Assembly: GCF_026343185.1 (NCBI RefSeq)
Contig: NZ_JAPEMA010000002.1
Span: 496,001 to 560,000, forward strand
Origin: Streptomyces sp. NBC_00091
GTDB taxonomy: Bacteria > Actinomycetota > Actinomycetes > Streptomycetales > Streptomycetaceae
Direction of reading: 5' to 3'
DNA length: 64,000 nt
Shown in pieces: positions 1 through 8,879 of the stretch. Within the stretch, counting starts at the first letter, position 1. The number at the start of each line of letters is the position of its first letter. The position numbers were made by a program, and so were the translations under genes. The notes below the pieces were generated by a model. It saw nothing but the letters and a program-made list of their open reading frames with translations, was not told the origin of the DNA and ran no database searches.

Positions 1-934
1 ACGTCAGCCGCACCCGGGCCGGGGCGTTCCCGGCGTGCTTGCGGGCATTGGTCAGGGCCTCCTGTACGACCCGGAACACCGTCAGGCCGACGGTGGGCGG
101 CAGCGGGCGGGCCGGGCCGCTCACGGTGAACTCGGTGTCCATCCCGGCGAGCCGGGACTCGGTGACGATCCGCTCCAGGTCCCCGGCTCCGGGCTGCGGG
201 GCCGGCGGGGCGGACTCCGGTTCCTCCCCGGCCCGCAGGACGTCGAGCAGTTGCCGCATCTCCCCGAGGGCCATCCGGCCGGAGGCCTCCAGGGTCACCA
301 GGGCCTCGCGGGCCGCGTCGGGGTCGTGGGCGAGGTTGGCGCGGGCCCCGCCGGCCATCAGCTGCATGGTGGTGATGTGGTGGGCGACGATGTCGTGCAG
401 CTCCCGGGCGATCCGGCGGCGTTCCTCGGCCACCGCGCGGTCGGCGAGCAGGATCCGGTTGGCCTCGGTCTCCCGCTGCCAGCGCTTGACCAGCAGGCCG
501 GTGGCGACGACGAGGAGGGTGGCGCCGGTGTTGGCGAGGACGGCCGGGCCGGAGTCGAAGGGCAGGCCGCCCTGGCCCAGGCTGACGACGGGCGCCGTCG
601 CGAGGGCCGCGAAGAGCAGCACGGCGGGCCGGCAGGCCACGGCGACCGAGTACAGGCCGACGGCCGGGGTGAGGCCGAAGTGCGGGGACACCGGGGCGGT
701 CAGGTTCGCCACCGCGCCCAGCAGCAGTACCGCCGCGAGCGTGAGCACCGGGTGGCGGCGCCGGGCGAGCAGGGCCAGCGCCGAGGCCACCACGAAGAAC
801 GCCGCGGTGACCCCCAGGGGAGCGTCCTCGAACTGCGTGTCGAAGGCGAAGCCCGTGAGGTCCACGGCCGCCGCGCCGACCGCCACCAGTGCGTCATTGC
901 GCGTCCACGTCAGCTTCTCGGCGCGCGTGCCCAT
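1..934 (-). CDS. NarL-type sensor histidine kinase (3' end outside window)
   Basis: Sensor kinase of a two-component system. The reading frame starts at ATG 934 and is still open at base 1, so the end of the ATPase domain lies outside the window. The first ~150 residues hold several hydrophobic membrane segments. The HisKA_3 dimerisation and phosphoacceptor box follows, with RELHDIVAHH and the phosphorylated His at about residue 180. The start of the HATPase_c domain is recognisable (VVQEALTNARKHAG). The partner response regulator is probably just beyond the left edge, which I infer from the usual gene order. The gene is divergent from an MMPL exporter with a palindrome-rich spacer, so the system may control that exporter. 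Confidence 0.88.
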   Translation of the reverse strand, partial: MGTRAEKLTWTRNDALVAVGAAAVDLTGFAFDTQFEDAPLGVTAAFFVVASALALLARRRHPVLTLAAVLLLGAVANLTAPVSPHFGLTPAVGLYSVAVACRPAVLLFAALATAPVVSLGQGGLPFDSGPAVLANTGATLLVVATGLLVKRWQRETEANRILLADRAVAEERRRIARELHDIVAHHITTMQLMAGGARANLAHDPDAAREALVTLEASGRMALGEMRQLLDVLRAGEEPESAPPAPQPGAGDLERIVTESRLAGMDTEFTVSGPARPLPPTVGLTVFRVVQEALTNARKHAGNAPARVRLT

Positions 935-1034
935 CGCCTCGGCCCCTCCCCCACGGACCGCCGCGCGGCTGCCCTCGTAGATCCATTCTCACACCGCCCG
1001 CGGCCCCGGACACCGGCCCCGGGGGCCGGTCCGT

Positions 1035-1080
1035 ACCAGGACCAGGGTCCTGGTCCGGGGCGGTTCCCGGACCGTGGTCC
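1035..1080. promoter_or_regulatory. two palindromes in the kinase/MMPL divergent spacer
   Basis: The 254-base spacer between the divergent kinase and MMPL genes contains ACCAGGACC-AG-GGTCCTGGT at 1035-1054, a perfect dyad with 9-bp arms. A second dyad, GGACC-GT-GGTCC, lies at 1069-1080. Both share a GGACC-NN-GGTCC core and their centres are 30 bp apart. This is the arrangement expected of a dimeric response-regulator operator. A role as the binding site of the adjacent two-component system is inference. Nothing else recognisable is in the spacer. Confidence 0.45.
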
Positions 1081-1188
1081 CGGCCGCGAACTCCTTCTTC
1101 ACCAGGACGTTTTCCCGCCCGGCCGCTGATGGTCTGGATACCGGCCGGACACCGGCCGGCATCGGCACAGACAGACCGGAGGAGAACA

Positions 1189-3390
1189 GTGATCCGCGCC
1201 CTGACGGGATGCTCGACGAGGAACCCATGGAAAGTGATCGCTCTCTGGGCGCTGCTGGGCATCGGGCTGGCGATCCTGGGCCAGGTGTTCGTCTTCCGTG
1301 CCACCCAGCCCGGCAACGACGGTTTCCTGCCCGCCTCCTACGATTCGGCGGCCGCGCTGCGCATCTCCGAGGAGAGCTTCGGCGCCCGGCCGGACAGCGA
1401 TCCGGTGACGGTGCTGGTGGCCCGTACGGACGGCGGCGCGCTCGGCGGGTCCGACGAGCGGAGGATCGAGGAGGTGTCGGCGCAACTGGCCGGGCGGAAG
1501 GTCGTCATGCCGCGGAACGAGGACGATCCGCCCTTCGGGCAGGACCACTCCCAGGTCCCGCGGATCGGCGCGGGGATGACGGCCCCGGACCGGTCCTTCC
1601 GGCTGTTGTCCGTCGAGCTGAAGGGGAATCCCGAGGACCCGGGGGTGCAGGGCACCTACCGGGAGTTCCGGGAGCAGGCCAGGACCGCCTTCGCGGAGGC
1701 GGGCATGCGTACGGGGTTCACGGGCGGGCTGGCCAGCACGGTGGACACCGCCGATGCCGAGAAGACCCGGTCGGCGGTGGTCGGCGCGGTGGTCATGGGC
1801 CTGATCGTGCTGCTCCACGTCCTGGTGTTCCGCAGTGTGGCGGCCGCGCTGCTGCCGCTGCTCGCGGTGGCGGTCATCGGGGGCGCGGCGGCCGGGGCGG
1901 TGATCCTGGCGTCGATGGCGACCGGCATCCGGCTGGCCCCCTCCACCCCCGGGCTGATCAACGTGGTGCTGATGGGCATCGGGATCGACTACTTCCTCTT
2001 CCTGCTGTTCCGCTTCCGCGAGCAGCTGCGGCGCCACCCGGGACAGACCGGACGCGAGGCGGCCCGCGAGGTCGCCGGCCGGGTGGGCACGGCCGTCACC
2101 TCGGCGGCGCTGACGATCGTCGCCGCCTTCGCCACCCTCGGGATCGCCTCCTTCGGCCAGTTCCGGGTGCTGGGCCCGGCGATCGCGGTGTCCGTGCTGG
2201 TGATGCTGCTGGGCAGCCTCACGCTGATGCCGGCGCTGCTGGCCGTGACCGGCCGGAAGATGTTCTGGCCCTCGCGCGCCCTGAAGCGCGAACCCCGTGA
2301 GGGCGTGGCGGGCGGGCTCGGCCGGCTGACGGCCCGGCGTCCCGTCGTGCTGGTCCTCGCCTCGGTGGCGCTGCTCGGCGCGCTGACGGCGGGTCTGGCC
2401 GGCATGCGCATGGACTACGGGCAGTCCGGCGCGGACGGCGAGCGGACCGCCGCCGTGGAGACGGCCGCGGAGATCTCCCGGTCCCTGCCGGCCGGGGTCT
2501 CGGACCCGACGAGCGTGCTCGTCGCCGCCACGGACGGCGCCGCGCTGGGCGCGGAGCGCGTGGCCGGCCTGGCCGGGGCGCTCTCCCGGGTGCCCGGAGT
2601 GGGCCAGGTCGCCCCGACCGTGCTGAGCGAGGACGGGAAGGCGGCCCGGATCGACCTGCTGCTGACCGTGGAGTCCGGCGGGCAGAAGGCCCGCGACCTG
2701 GTCTCCGGGCCGGTCCGCGAGACGGTCCGCGCGCACCTGCCGGCCGGGACCGAGGCCCATGTCGGAGGTACGGCTTCGGTGTTCGCGGACATCGCGGTGG
2801 CCGTCGACGAGGACCTGAGGGTGATCTTCCCGGTGGCGGCGGTCCTGATCGCCGTCATCCTGCTGGTGCTGCTGCGGAGCCTGCTCGCGCCGGTGGTGCT
2901 GATGCTCGCGGTGGGCCTCGGCTTCGCGGCCACGCTGGGGGCCTCGACGCTGGTCTTCCAGCACGGGCTGGGGCGGCCGGGCGTGGACTTCACGCTCCCG
3001 CTGGTGCTGTTCCTGTTCGTGGTGGCGCTGGGCACCGACTACAACATCCTCATCAGCGACCGGGTCCGGGAGGAGATGGGACGGCCCGGACCGGCCCGCG
3101 CGGCGGTGGCCCGCGCCGTACGGCACACCGCGCCGGCGATCGCGACGGCCGGGCTGGTGCTCGCCGCGTCCTTCGGCAGCCTGGCCGTGAGCCCGCACGC
3201 CGGGACGCAGCAGACCGGCTTCGCGACGGCGGTCGGGATCCTGCTCTCCGCCCTTGTCCTGTCGATCGTCCTGGTGCCGGCGCTGGCCGCGCTGCTGGGC
3301 CGGTCGCTGTGGTGGCCGCTGCGGCCGCGCACCCGGGGCGGGGAGCACCGGGCGGAGCGGGCCGAAGCCGAGCGGGTGCCGGTGGGCTGA
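1189..3390 (+). CDS. MMPL/RND-family membrane transporter
   Basis: Predicted 733-residue inner-membrane exporter of the MMPL/RND superfamily, which typically moves lipids, drugs or lipid-linked metabolites using proton motive force. It has the family's duplicated layout: one N-terminal membrane helix, an extracytoplasmic loop, a block of about five helices (residues ~195-345), then the pattern repeats with a second loop and a second helix block (~540-710). The acidic GIGIDYFLFLLFRFRE and ALGTDYNILISDRVRE motifs match the helix-4 proton-relay segments of the two halves. GTG 1189 was chosen because GGAGGAG lies just upstream and the helix begins correctly; the longer open frame from 889 lacks both. 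The gene is divergent from the kinase and ends at a strong terminator. Confidence 0.9.
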   Translation: MIRALTGCSTRNPWKVIALWALLGIGLAILGQVFVFRATQPGNDGFLPASYDSAAALRISEESFGARPDSDPVTVLVARTDGGALGGSDERRIEEVSAQLAGRKVVMPRNEDDPPFGQDHSQVPRIGAGMTAPDRSFRLLSVELKGNPEDPGVQGTYREFREQARTAFAEAGMRTGFTGGLASTVDTADAEKTRSAVVGAVVMGLIVLLHVLVFRSVAAALLPLLAVAVIGGAAAGAVILASMATGIRLAPSTPGLINVVLMGIGIDYFLFLLFRFREQLRRHPGQTGREAAREVAGRVGTAVTSAALTIVAAFATLGIASFGQFRVLGPAIAVSVLVMLLGSLTLMPALLAVTGRKMFWPSRALKREPREGVAGGLGRLTARRPVVLVLASVALLGALTAGLAGMRMDYGQSGADGERTAAVETAAEISRSLPAGVSDPTSVLVAATDGAALGAERVAGLAGALSRVPGVGQVAPTVLSEDGKAARIDLLLTVESGGQKARDLVSGPVRETVRAHLPAGTEAHVGGTASVFADIAVAVDEDLRVIFPVAAVLIAVILLVLLRSLLAPVVLMLAVGLGFAATLGASTLVFQHGLGRPGVDFTLPLVLFLFVVALGTDYNILISDRVREEMGRPGPARAAVARAVRHTAPAIATAGLVLAASFGSLAVSPHAGTQQTGFATAVGILLSALVLSIVLVPALAALLGRSLWWPLRPRTRGGEHRAERAEAERVPVG

Positions 3391-3410
3391 ACCGGGGACG
3401 CGTGCCGAAA

Positions 3411-3449
3411 CGCCGGGGCGCGGGACCGCAGTGGTCCCGCGCCCCGGCG
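3411..3449. terminator. bidirectional stem-loop terminator
   Basis: A perfect 17-bp GC-rich stem (3411-3427 pairing with 3433-3449) with a 5-base loop GCAGT sits in the 68-base gap between the converging MMPL gene and the ABC importer. There is no T-run, which is normal for Streptomyces terminators. Confidence 0.8.
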
Positions 3450-3458
3450 CGTATCCGG

Positions 3459-5252
3459 TCAGGCGAGGTGCGCGACCTCCGGGTGGTCGTCCAGCCAGGC
3501 GCGGACCGCCTGCTGTTCCTTGCCCTTGCCCATGTCCTGGATCTGCGCCTCCAGGCCGGTGAGCTGGGCCTCGGTGAGCTTGAACGAGCGCAGCCAGGCG
3601 GCGATCTCGGGCTCGTCGGCGGCGAAGCCCTTGCGGGCGAGGGTGTGGATGCCATCGCCGCGGCCCCAGACGCCCTTGGGGTCGGCCAGCTTGGTCAGCT
3701 CGTAGGTGGAATAGGCCCAGTGCGGGGACCACAGCACGCTGATCACAGGTTCCCTCTTCTCGTAGGACCGCTTCAGCTCGGCGAGCATGCCCGGGGTGGA
3801 GCCGTCGACGACCTGGTACTCGCCCTCGAGGCCGTACTCCTTCAGGACCTTCTCCTTCAGTACGGACATGGCGCCCGCGCTCGGCTCGATGCCGATGATC
3901 CGGCCCTTGAACTGCGCCCCCTTGCCCTTGAGGTCGGCGAGGGACTTCACGTCCTTCACGTAGGAGGGGACGGAGAGCTCGATGGAGGTGGGGTCGTACC
4001 AGGAGCCCAGGTCGTCCAGCTTGTTCCCGTACTTCTCCCAGTACTGGGCCTGGGTGACCGGCAGCCAGGCGTCGGTCTGGAAGTCGACCTGGCCGCCGGC
4101 GAGGCCGGTGAACAGGGCGCCCAGCTCCAGCTGGCGGGCGTCGACCTCGAAGCCGCGGCGCTCCAGCAGCTCCTTCCACAGGAAGGTCGAGGCGATGCCC
4201 TCGTCCCACGGGATGTAGCCGATGCTGACCTTGCGGCCCTTGCCCACGTCCTCGGCGCCGGTGGCCGCCTGGGGGGATCCGGAGCCGCCGAAGGTGCTCA
4301 GGGCCCCCGCGACGAGGGCGAGGACCACGGCCGCAGTGACGGCGTGGAGGGGCTGCGGGCGGTGGTTCCACAGCCGGGCCGTACCGCTCGCGGCGGACCG
4401 GGCCAGGGCCTGGGCCCGGCGGCCGACCGGGGAGACCTGGCGGCCCAGGGCCCCGGTCATCCGGTCCAGGTACATGGCGAGGACGACGATGGACAGGCCC
4501 GCCTCGAAGCCCAGGCCGATGTCGACGCTGCCGATGGCCCGGTAGACGGCGCCGCCGAGTCCGCCGCCGCCGACCATGCCGGCGATCACGACCATGGACA
4601 GGCCGAGCATGATGACCTGGTTGACGCCCGCCATGATCGTGGGCAGGGCGAGCGGCAGCTGGACGCGGACGAGGGTCTCGCGCGGGGCGGTGCCGAAGGC
4701 CTCGGCGGCCTCGACCAGTTCGGCGTCGACCTGGCGGATGCCGAGCTCGGTCATCCGTACGCCCGGCGGCAGCGAGAAGACGATCGTGGCGATGATGCCG
4801 GGGACCACGCCCACGCCGAAGAAGATGATGCCGGGGATGAGGTAGACCATGGCCGGCATGGTCTGCATGAAGTCCAGTACGGGCCGCAGGGCGGCGCTGA
4901 CCTTGTCGGAGCGCGCTGCCCAGACGCCCAGCGGGAGCGCGATCAGCAGCGTGACGAAGGTGGCGACCAGGACCAGGGACAGGGTGGACATGGCCTCGTC
5001 CCACAGGGCGACGGAGTCCACGAGCGCGAAGGCGGCGAAGGCGAGCAGGCCCGCGAGCAGGCCGCGCAGCCACCAGGCGGCGAGGGCGAGGAGCCCGGCG
5101 AAGAGCAGCGGGGCGGGGGCGGACAGCACGGCGTCGATGCCGTCGTAGAGGCCGCCGACCAGCGCGCTGATCGTGTCGAAGAGCCAGGACAGGTGGCGCT
5201 GGAGGAAGTCGACCGCGCTGTCGGCCCAGGCTCCGAGGTGCAGGCGGGGCAT
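3459..5252 (-). CDS. glycine betaine/proline ABC importer: permease fused to substrate-binding protein
   Basis: Osmoprotectant importer subunit of 597 residues, with an OpuAB/ProW-type permease and an OpuAC/ProX-type binding protein in one chain. Residues ~1-290 are the permease, with several membrane helices and an EAA-type loop (ELVEAAEAFGTAP). One more helix (~320-340) leads into the periplasmic-binding domain (~355-597), which includes the typical GYIPWDEGIAST and LWSPHWAY segments; aromatic residues there normally form the betaine cage. The tethered receptor makes a separate lipoprotein unnecessary. ATG 5252 overlaps the TGA of the upstream ATPase gene by one base, so the two are translated together. 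The fused layout is known in OpuA-type systems; the exact substrate cannot be read from sequence. Confidence 0.9.
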   Translation of the reverse strand: MPRLHLGAWADSAVDFLQRHLSWLFDTISALVGGLYDGIDAVLSAPAPLLFAGLLALAAWWLRGLLAGLLAFAAFALVDSVALWDEAMSTLSLVLVATFVTLLIALPLGVWAARSDKVSAALRPVLDFMQTMPAMVYLIPGIIFFGVGVVPGIIATIVFSLPPGVRMTELGIRQVDAELVEAAEAFGTAPRETLVRVQLPLALPTIMAGVNQVIMLGLSMVVIAGMVGGGGLGGAVYRAIGSVDIGLGFEAGLSIVVLAMYLDRMTGALGRQVSPVGRRAQALARSAASGTARLWNHRPQPLHAVTAAVVLALVAGALSTFGGSGSPQAATGAEDVGKGRKVSIGYIPWDEGIASTFLWKELLERRGFEVDARQLELGALFTGLAGGQVDFQTDAWLPVTQAQYWEKYGNKLDDLGSWYDPTSIELSVPSYVKDVKSLADLKGKGAQFKGRIIGIEPSAGAMSVLKEKVLKEYGLEGEYQVVDGSTPGMLAELKRSYEKREPVISVLWSPHWAYSTYELTKLADPKGVWGRGDGIHTLARKGFAADEPEIAAWLRSFKLTEAQLTGLEAQIQDMGKGKEQQAVRAWLDDHPEVAHLA

Positions 5253-6313
5253 CAGGCCGCCACCTCCGCACAGGCCATCGGGGGCCTTTGTTCGTCGCCG
5301 ATGAAGGCGACGAGCCGGTCCTGGGGCACGGAGCCGACGACGGCGCCGTCCGCGCCGGTGACGGCGACGGCGTGCGGGACGCGGGCGCTGACGGCGCAGA
5401 GGTCGGCGAGCGGGGTGTCGGTGCTGACGGTGGGGCAGGCGCAGGCGTCCGCGCCGTCCGGGGCCTCGTCCATGACGGCGTCGGCGGTGAGCACGCGGGA
5501 GCGGTCCACGTCCTGGACGAAGGAGGCGACGTACCGGTCGGCGGGGCGGGTGAGGATGTCCTCGGCCGTGCCCTGCTGGACGATCCGGCCGTCGCGCATG
5601 ACGGCGACCCGGTCGCCGAGGCGCATGGCCTCGTTGAGGTCGTGGGTGATGAAGACGATGGTCTTCTTCAGGGTCCGCTGGAGTTCGAGGAGCTGGTCCT
5701 GCATGTCGCGGCGGATCAGCGGGTCCAGGGCGCTGAAGGACTCGTCCATCAGGAGCAGGTCGGCGTCGGTGGCCAGGGCGCGGGCCAGGCCCACGCGCTG
5801 CTGCATGCCGCCGGAGAGTTCGTCGGGCCAGGAGTTCTCCCAGCCGCCGAGCCCGCACAGCGCCAGCGCCTCGGCGGCGCGCCGTTCGCGCTCGGCCCGG
5901 GGGACGCCCTGGACCTCCAGACCGTAGGCGGCGTTGGCCAGGACGTCGCGGTGCGGGAAGAGCGCGAAGTGCTGGAACACCATGGAGATCTTGGTGGAGC
6001 GTACGCGGCGCAGCTCGCGCGGGGTCAGCGCGGTGAGGTCCTCGCCGTCGAAGAGGATGCGGCCGGAGGTGGGCTCCAGCAGTCCGTTGAGCATCCGCAG
6101 GAGGGTGGACTTGCCGGATCCGGACAGGCCCATGACGACGAAGATCTGGCCGGGCTCGACGCTGAAGGAGGCGTCGATCACCGCCGCCGTGGTGCCGTCT
6201 GCGCGCAGCTCGTCGCGGTCCGCGCCGCGTTCGAGCGCGCGGACCGCGGCCGCCTGGCGGTCGGGGCGTCTCGCGAACACCTTGTAGACGTGCTCGGCCT
6301 TAAGCGTGGACAC
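5252..6313 (-). CDS. proV: glycine betaine/proline ABC importer ATPase
   Basis: ATP-binding subunit (353 residues) that powers the fused permease/binding protein encoded immediately downstream. It has Walker A GLSGSGKST with the Lys near residue 68, the signature ELSGGMQQRVGLARAL, and Walker B LLLMDESFSALDPL. A C-terminal tail beginning near VLTADAVMDEAP resembles a CBS regulatory segment; in OpuA-type transporters CBS domains sense ionic strength. The insert between the N-terminus and Walker A is longer than in generic ABC ATPases, as is usual for the ProV/OpuAA family. GTG 6313 was chosen for a GAGG just upstream and because the family homology begins there; an in-frame GTG at 6319 is an alternative. 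Confidence 0.88.
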   Translation of the reverse strand: MSTLKAEHVYKVFARRPDRQAAAVRALERGADRDELRADGTTAAVIDASFSVEPGQIFVVMGLSGSGKSTLLRMLNGLLEPTSGRILFDGEDLTALTPRELRRVRSTKISMVFQHFALFPHRDVLANAAYGLEVQGVPRAERERRAAEALALCGLGGWENSWPDELSGGMQQRVGLARALATDADLLLMDESFSALDPLIRRDMQDQLLELQRTLKKTIVFITHDLNEAMRLGDRVAVMRDGRIVQQGTAEDILTRPADRYVASFVQDVDRSRVLTADAVMDEAPDGADACACPTVSTDTPLADLCAVSARVPHAVAVTGADGAVVGSVPQDRLVAFIGDEQRPPMACAEVAA

Positions 6314-6524
6314 ATACACCTCGCGGGTCGTACCGGTTCCGGCCCGCCGCCGGGGGGACGCGCGGGCCGGGGAGCGGGGCGGGATCGGCCCGCGCGGACC
6401 TCGTCTGCGGCCCAGCGGCCGGAGGACGTGGTTCCGCTCCAGCGGCGCGACTGCCCGGCCTTCGCTCCGGCAAACGGTGAAGTGATCCAACTCACCCCGG
6501 GGAGGGGGTTCGGCGGCCCCGGCC

Positions 6525-7493
6525 TCAGGCGGTACGGCGTCCGGGCTCCGGCTCCGGGTCGGCCAGCATGGAGGTCCGCAGGTGGGCGAGGAGACGGGTC
6601 AGGAGCCGGGACACCTGCATCTGGGAGATGCCGAGGGCGGCGCCGATCTGGGCCTGGGTCAGCTCCTCGCCGAAGCGCATCCGGAGCATGGTGCGTTCCC
6701 GGTCGCTGAGGCGTTCGAGCAGCGGGGCCAGGGTCTGGACGTCCTCGACGAGCTCCAGGGCCGGCTCCTCCTCCCCCAGGACCTCGGCGAGGGTGTGGCC
6801 CTCGGCCGGGCCGTCGCCGTGCTCGGCGTGCGGGGCGTCGAGGGAGCCGCTGGTGTGGCCGTTGGCGGCGACCAGACCCTCTATGACCTGCTCGTCGCTG
6901 AGGTCGAGGTGGGCGGCCAGGTCGCGGACGGTGGGCGAGCGGTCGAGCAGGACCGTGAGCTCCTCCTTCGCCTTGGCGATGTCGATGCGCAGCTCCTGGA
7001 GCCGGCGCGGGACGTGGACGGCCCAGGCGGTGTCGCGGAAGTGGCGTTTTATCTCACCTGTGATGTACGGCATGGCGAGGGTGGCGAACTCGTTCTCGCG
7101 GGCCGGGTCGAACCGGTCGATGGCCTTGATCAGGCCGATGGTGCCGACCTGGACGAGGTCGTCGACGTCCCCGGCGGCCCCGTCGGCGCGACCGCGGAAG
7201 CGGCGGACGGCGTACTGGACGAGTGAGGCGTTCATCTCGATGAGGGTGTTGCGGACGTACTGGCGCTCGGGAGTGCCCTCGGCCAGCTCGCGGAGCCGTA
7301 CGAAGAAGACCCGGGACAGCTCTCGCGCGTCCGCCGGGGCCACTTCCCGGGGCTCGTCGATCCGGGGCAGGCCCGCCTCGCGGGCGGCGGCCCGGCCGCT
7401 GCTGCGGGGGGCGGGCAGCAGGGGCGGGCGGTGGCCGAAGGAGCTGTCCGTGGCGGTGTCGGCGGTATGGGAATGGTGGGCGGGGACCGGCAT
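6525..7493 (-). CDS. SigB/SigF-family RNA polymerase sigma factor
   Basis: Group 3 sigma factor of 322 residues. Region 2 contains DVDDLVQVGTIGLIKAIDRFD and the -10 recognition part ending in ITGEIKRHFRDTAW. Region 3 follows (VPRRLQELR), and region 4 ends with a helix-turn-helix, LTQAQIGAALGISQMQVSRLL. This is the SigB/SigF/SigH stress and development family of Streptomyces. Such factors are usually held by anti-sigma factors, but none is encoded next to it here. The start at ATG 7493 is supported by AAGGAG ten bases upstream. Residues 1-60 are poorly conserved and low-complexity. The gene is divergent from a small winged-helix protein, with an inverted repeat between them. Confidence 0.9.
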   Translation of the reverse strand: MPVPAHHSHTADTATDSSFGHRPPLLPAPRSSGRAAAREAGLPRIDEPREVAPADARELSRVFFVRLRELAEGTPERQYVRNTLIEMNASLVQYAVRRFRGRADGAAGDVDDLVQVGTIGLIKAIDRFDPARENEFATLAMPYITGEIKRHFRDTAWAVHVPRRLQELRIDIAKAKEELTVLLDRSPTVRDLAAHLDLSDEQVIEGLVAANGHTSGSLDAPHAEHGDGPAEGHTLAEVLGEEEPALELVEDVQTLAPLLERLSDRERTMLRMRFGEELTQAQIGAALGISQMQVSRLLTRLLAHLRTSMLADPEPEPGRRTA

Positions 7494-7595
7494 GGGGGTT
7501 CGCTCCTTGGGCTGGTCGGCTTGCGGCGCGGGACCTTGACTGCCGTCGATGCTGGACCGATTCCGCTCACACGTCAAGAAATGCCGGAAACGCAT

Positions 7596-7617
7596 TTCAC
7601 GTCTTGTATCACGTGAA
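7596..7617. promoter_or_regulatory. inverted repeat between sigma factor and winged-helix gene
   Basis: TTCACGT at 7596-7602 and ACGTGAA at 7611-7617 form a perfect 7-bp dyad with an 8-base spacer. It sits in the 146-base divergent spacer, 23 bases before the start of the winged-helix gene. It is a plausible operator, perhaps for the winged-helix protein itself, but no binding protein can be assigned. Confidence 0.4.
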
Positions 7618-7639
7618 TCGCGTGCCGCATCATGACCGC

Positions 7640-7972
7640 ATGGGGAGCATGGAACGCCGACACAACTGGACATTTCTCACAAATCACGCCCGCGTTCTGG
7701 TGACCATCGCCCGGGACCCGGCCGTGCGGCTGAGGGATGTCGCCCTGGCGTGCGCGCTCACCGAGCGGACCGTCCAGACGATCGTCACCGACCTCGAGTC
7801 GGACGGGTACCTCCGGCGCGTACGGGACGGGCGGCGCAACCGCTACGAGATCTCGGCGGGCGCCGTGTTCCGGCACCCCGCCGAGGCCGGGGTCCAGGTG
7901 GCCGGGCTGCTCGCCCTGCTCACCGGAGCACCCGCCGCCGAGGGGGCCACCGCCCCGCACGCCCCGGAGTAG
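7640..7972 (+). CDS. small winged-helix DNA-binding protein (MarR-like)
   Basis: Predicted 110-residue transcriptional regulator. Residues ~10-70 form a winged helix-turn-helix: RDVALACALTERTVQTIVTDLE is the recognition-helix region and GYLRRVRDGRRNRYEIS the beta wing. No effector domain is present, and the C-terminal 30 residues are Ala-rich. ATG 7640 is a compromise; ATG 7649 is also possible, with the GGGGA in front placed too close to it. Neither has a convincing ribosome site. It is divergent from the sigma-factor gene and may regulate it, which is inference from position only. Confidence 0.72.
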   Translation: MGSMERRHNWTFLTNHARVLVTIARDPAVRLRDVALACALTERTVQTIVTDLESDGYLRRVRDGRRNRYEISAGAVFRHPAEAGVQVAGLLALLTGAPAAEGATAPHAPE

Positions 7973-8001
7973 GGCCGCGCCGGCGCCGAGTACGCCGTGT
8001 A

Positions 8002-8835
8002 CTACGTCACGCGGAATCCGATCGCCTCGGGCTCGCGGTGGAAGGTGAGCCGGTCCCAGCCGGTGAACGCCAGGTCCGTGACCGCGAGCAGCCGGCCGGA
8101 GCCGTCGTGCACGGTGCGGCGTACGGACAGCCCGCAGACGGGAGCGGCGCCCGCCGGGTCGCTGGTACGGGTCATCGTGATGGTCTCGGAGGTCCGGCCG
8201 CGCGCGGCGGCCCGCTCCAGCCAGCGGTGCAGCGGCCGCAGGTCCTCGGCGCGGGCCCCGGCCGGCCGCTCGAGGTAGGCCGCCAGCTCCGGGGTACGGG
8301 CGACCGTGCGCGGGCAGAGGTAGGTCACGGTGTGCCGGAGCGTCTGCCCGGCCGGGCCGTACACGCGGTGGTGGTGGACCAGGGTGCGCTCCCCGCCGCC
8401 CATCCCGAGCAGGGCGGCGAGCGAGGGCGGCACGGTGACCAGGGCGAGCCGGCTGCGGGTGAGCCGGGCGCCGCCGGGCGGCCGGGCCGGCGCGAGCCGG
8501 GGCACGGCGGGCGCGGCGGGCGCGGCGGATGCGGCGGTGGCAGCGGGCCCGGCCGTGGCGGCGTACGCGGGGCCGTCCGCCTCCCGGCGCGGCCCGGGGG
8601 TCGCGGCCCGGGTGCCCCGGCGGCCGGTGACGATCAGACCGTCGGCGCGCAGCTCCTGGAGGGCGGCGCGGACGGTCTGCCGGTTGACCTCGTAGCGGGC
8701 GGCCAGGGTGCGTTCGGAGGGCAGTCTGCCGCCGGAGGTCCGGGCGGCGCGGTCGAGTTCGTCCCGCAGCTGTGCGGCGATCCGCTGGTACTTGGGCATG
8801 ACGGCCGGGCCGCCGCCCCGCGAAAGGGAGGGCAT
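8002..8835 (-). CDS. GntR-family regulator with UTRA effector domain
   Basis: HutC/DasR-type transcriptional repressor of 277 residues. The N-terminal winged helix (about residues 13-75) has the family motif LPSERTLAARYEVNRQTVRAAL. A low-complexity Ala/Pro-rich linker of about 35 residues follows, longer than usual. The C-terminal UTRA ligand-binding domain (~120-277) ends with DLAFTGWDRLTFHREP. UTRA domains bind small carboxylates or sugar phosphates; the ligand here is unknown. ATG 8835 has GGAGAAG upstream. A sequence close to the HutC/DasR consensus operator lies 60 bases upstream, pointing to autoregulation. Confidence 0.88.
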   Translation of the reverse strand: MPSLSRGGGPAVMPKYQRIAAQLRDELDRAARTSGGRLPSERTLAARYEVNRQTVRAALQELRADGLIVTGRRGTRAATPGPRREADGPAYAATAGPAATAASAAPAAPAVPRLAPARPPGGARLTRSRLALVTVPPSLAALLGMGGGERTLVHHHRVYGPAGQTLRHTVTYLCPRTVARTPELAAYLERPAGARAEDLRPLHRWLERAAARGRTSETITMTRTSDPAGAAPVCGLSVRRTVHDGSGRLLAVTDLAFTGWDRLTFHREPEAIGFRVT

Positions 8836-8879
8836 GGCTTCTCCTCTGACGGGTGGTCAAGGACTGCGCGGTCTGCCCG

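Noticed and set aside
1099..5271. Very long minus-strand open frame across the MMPL gene and ABC importer
   Set aside because: It has an Arg/Pro/Gly-rich shadow composition and no domain, and is fully explained by real genes in other frames.
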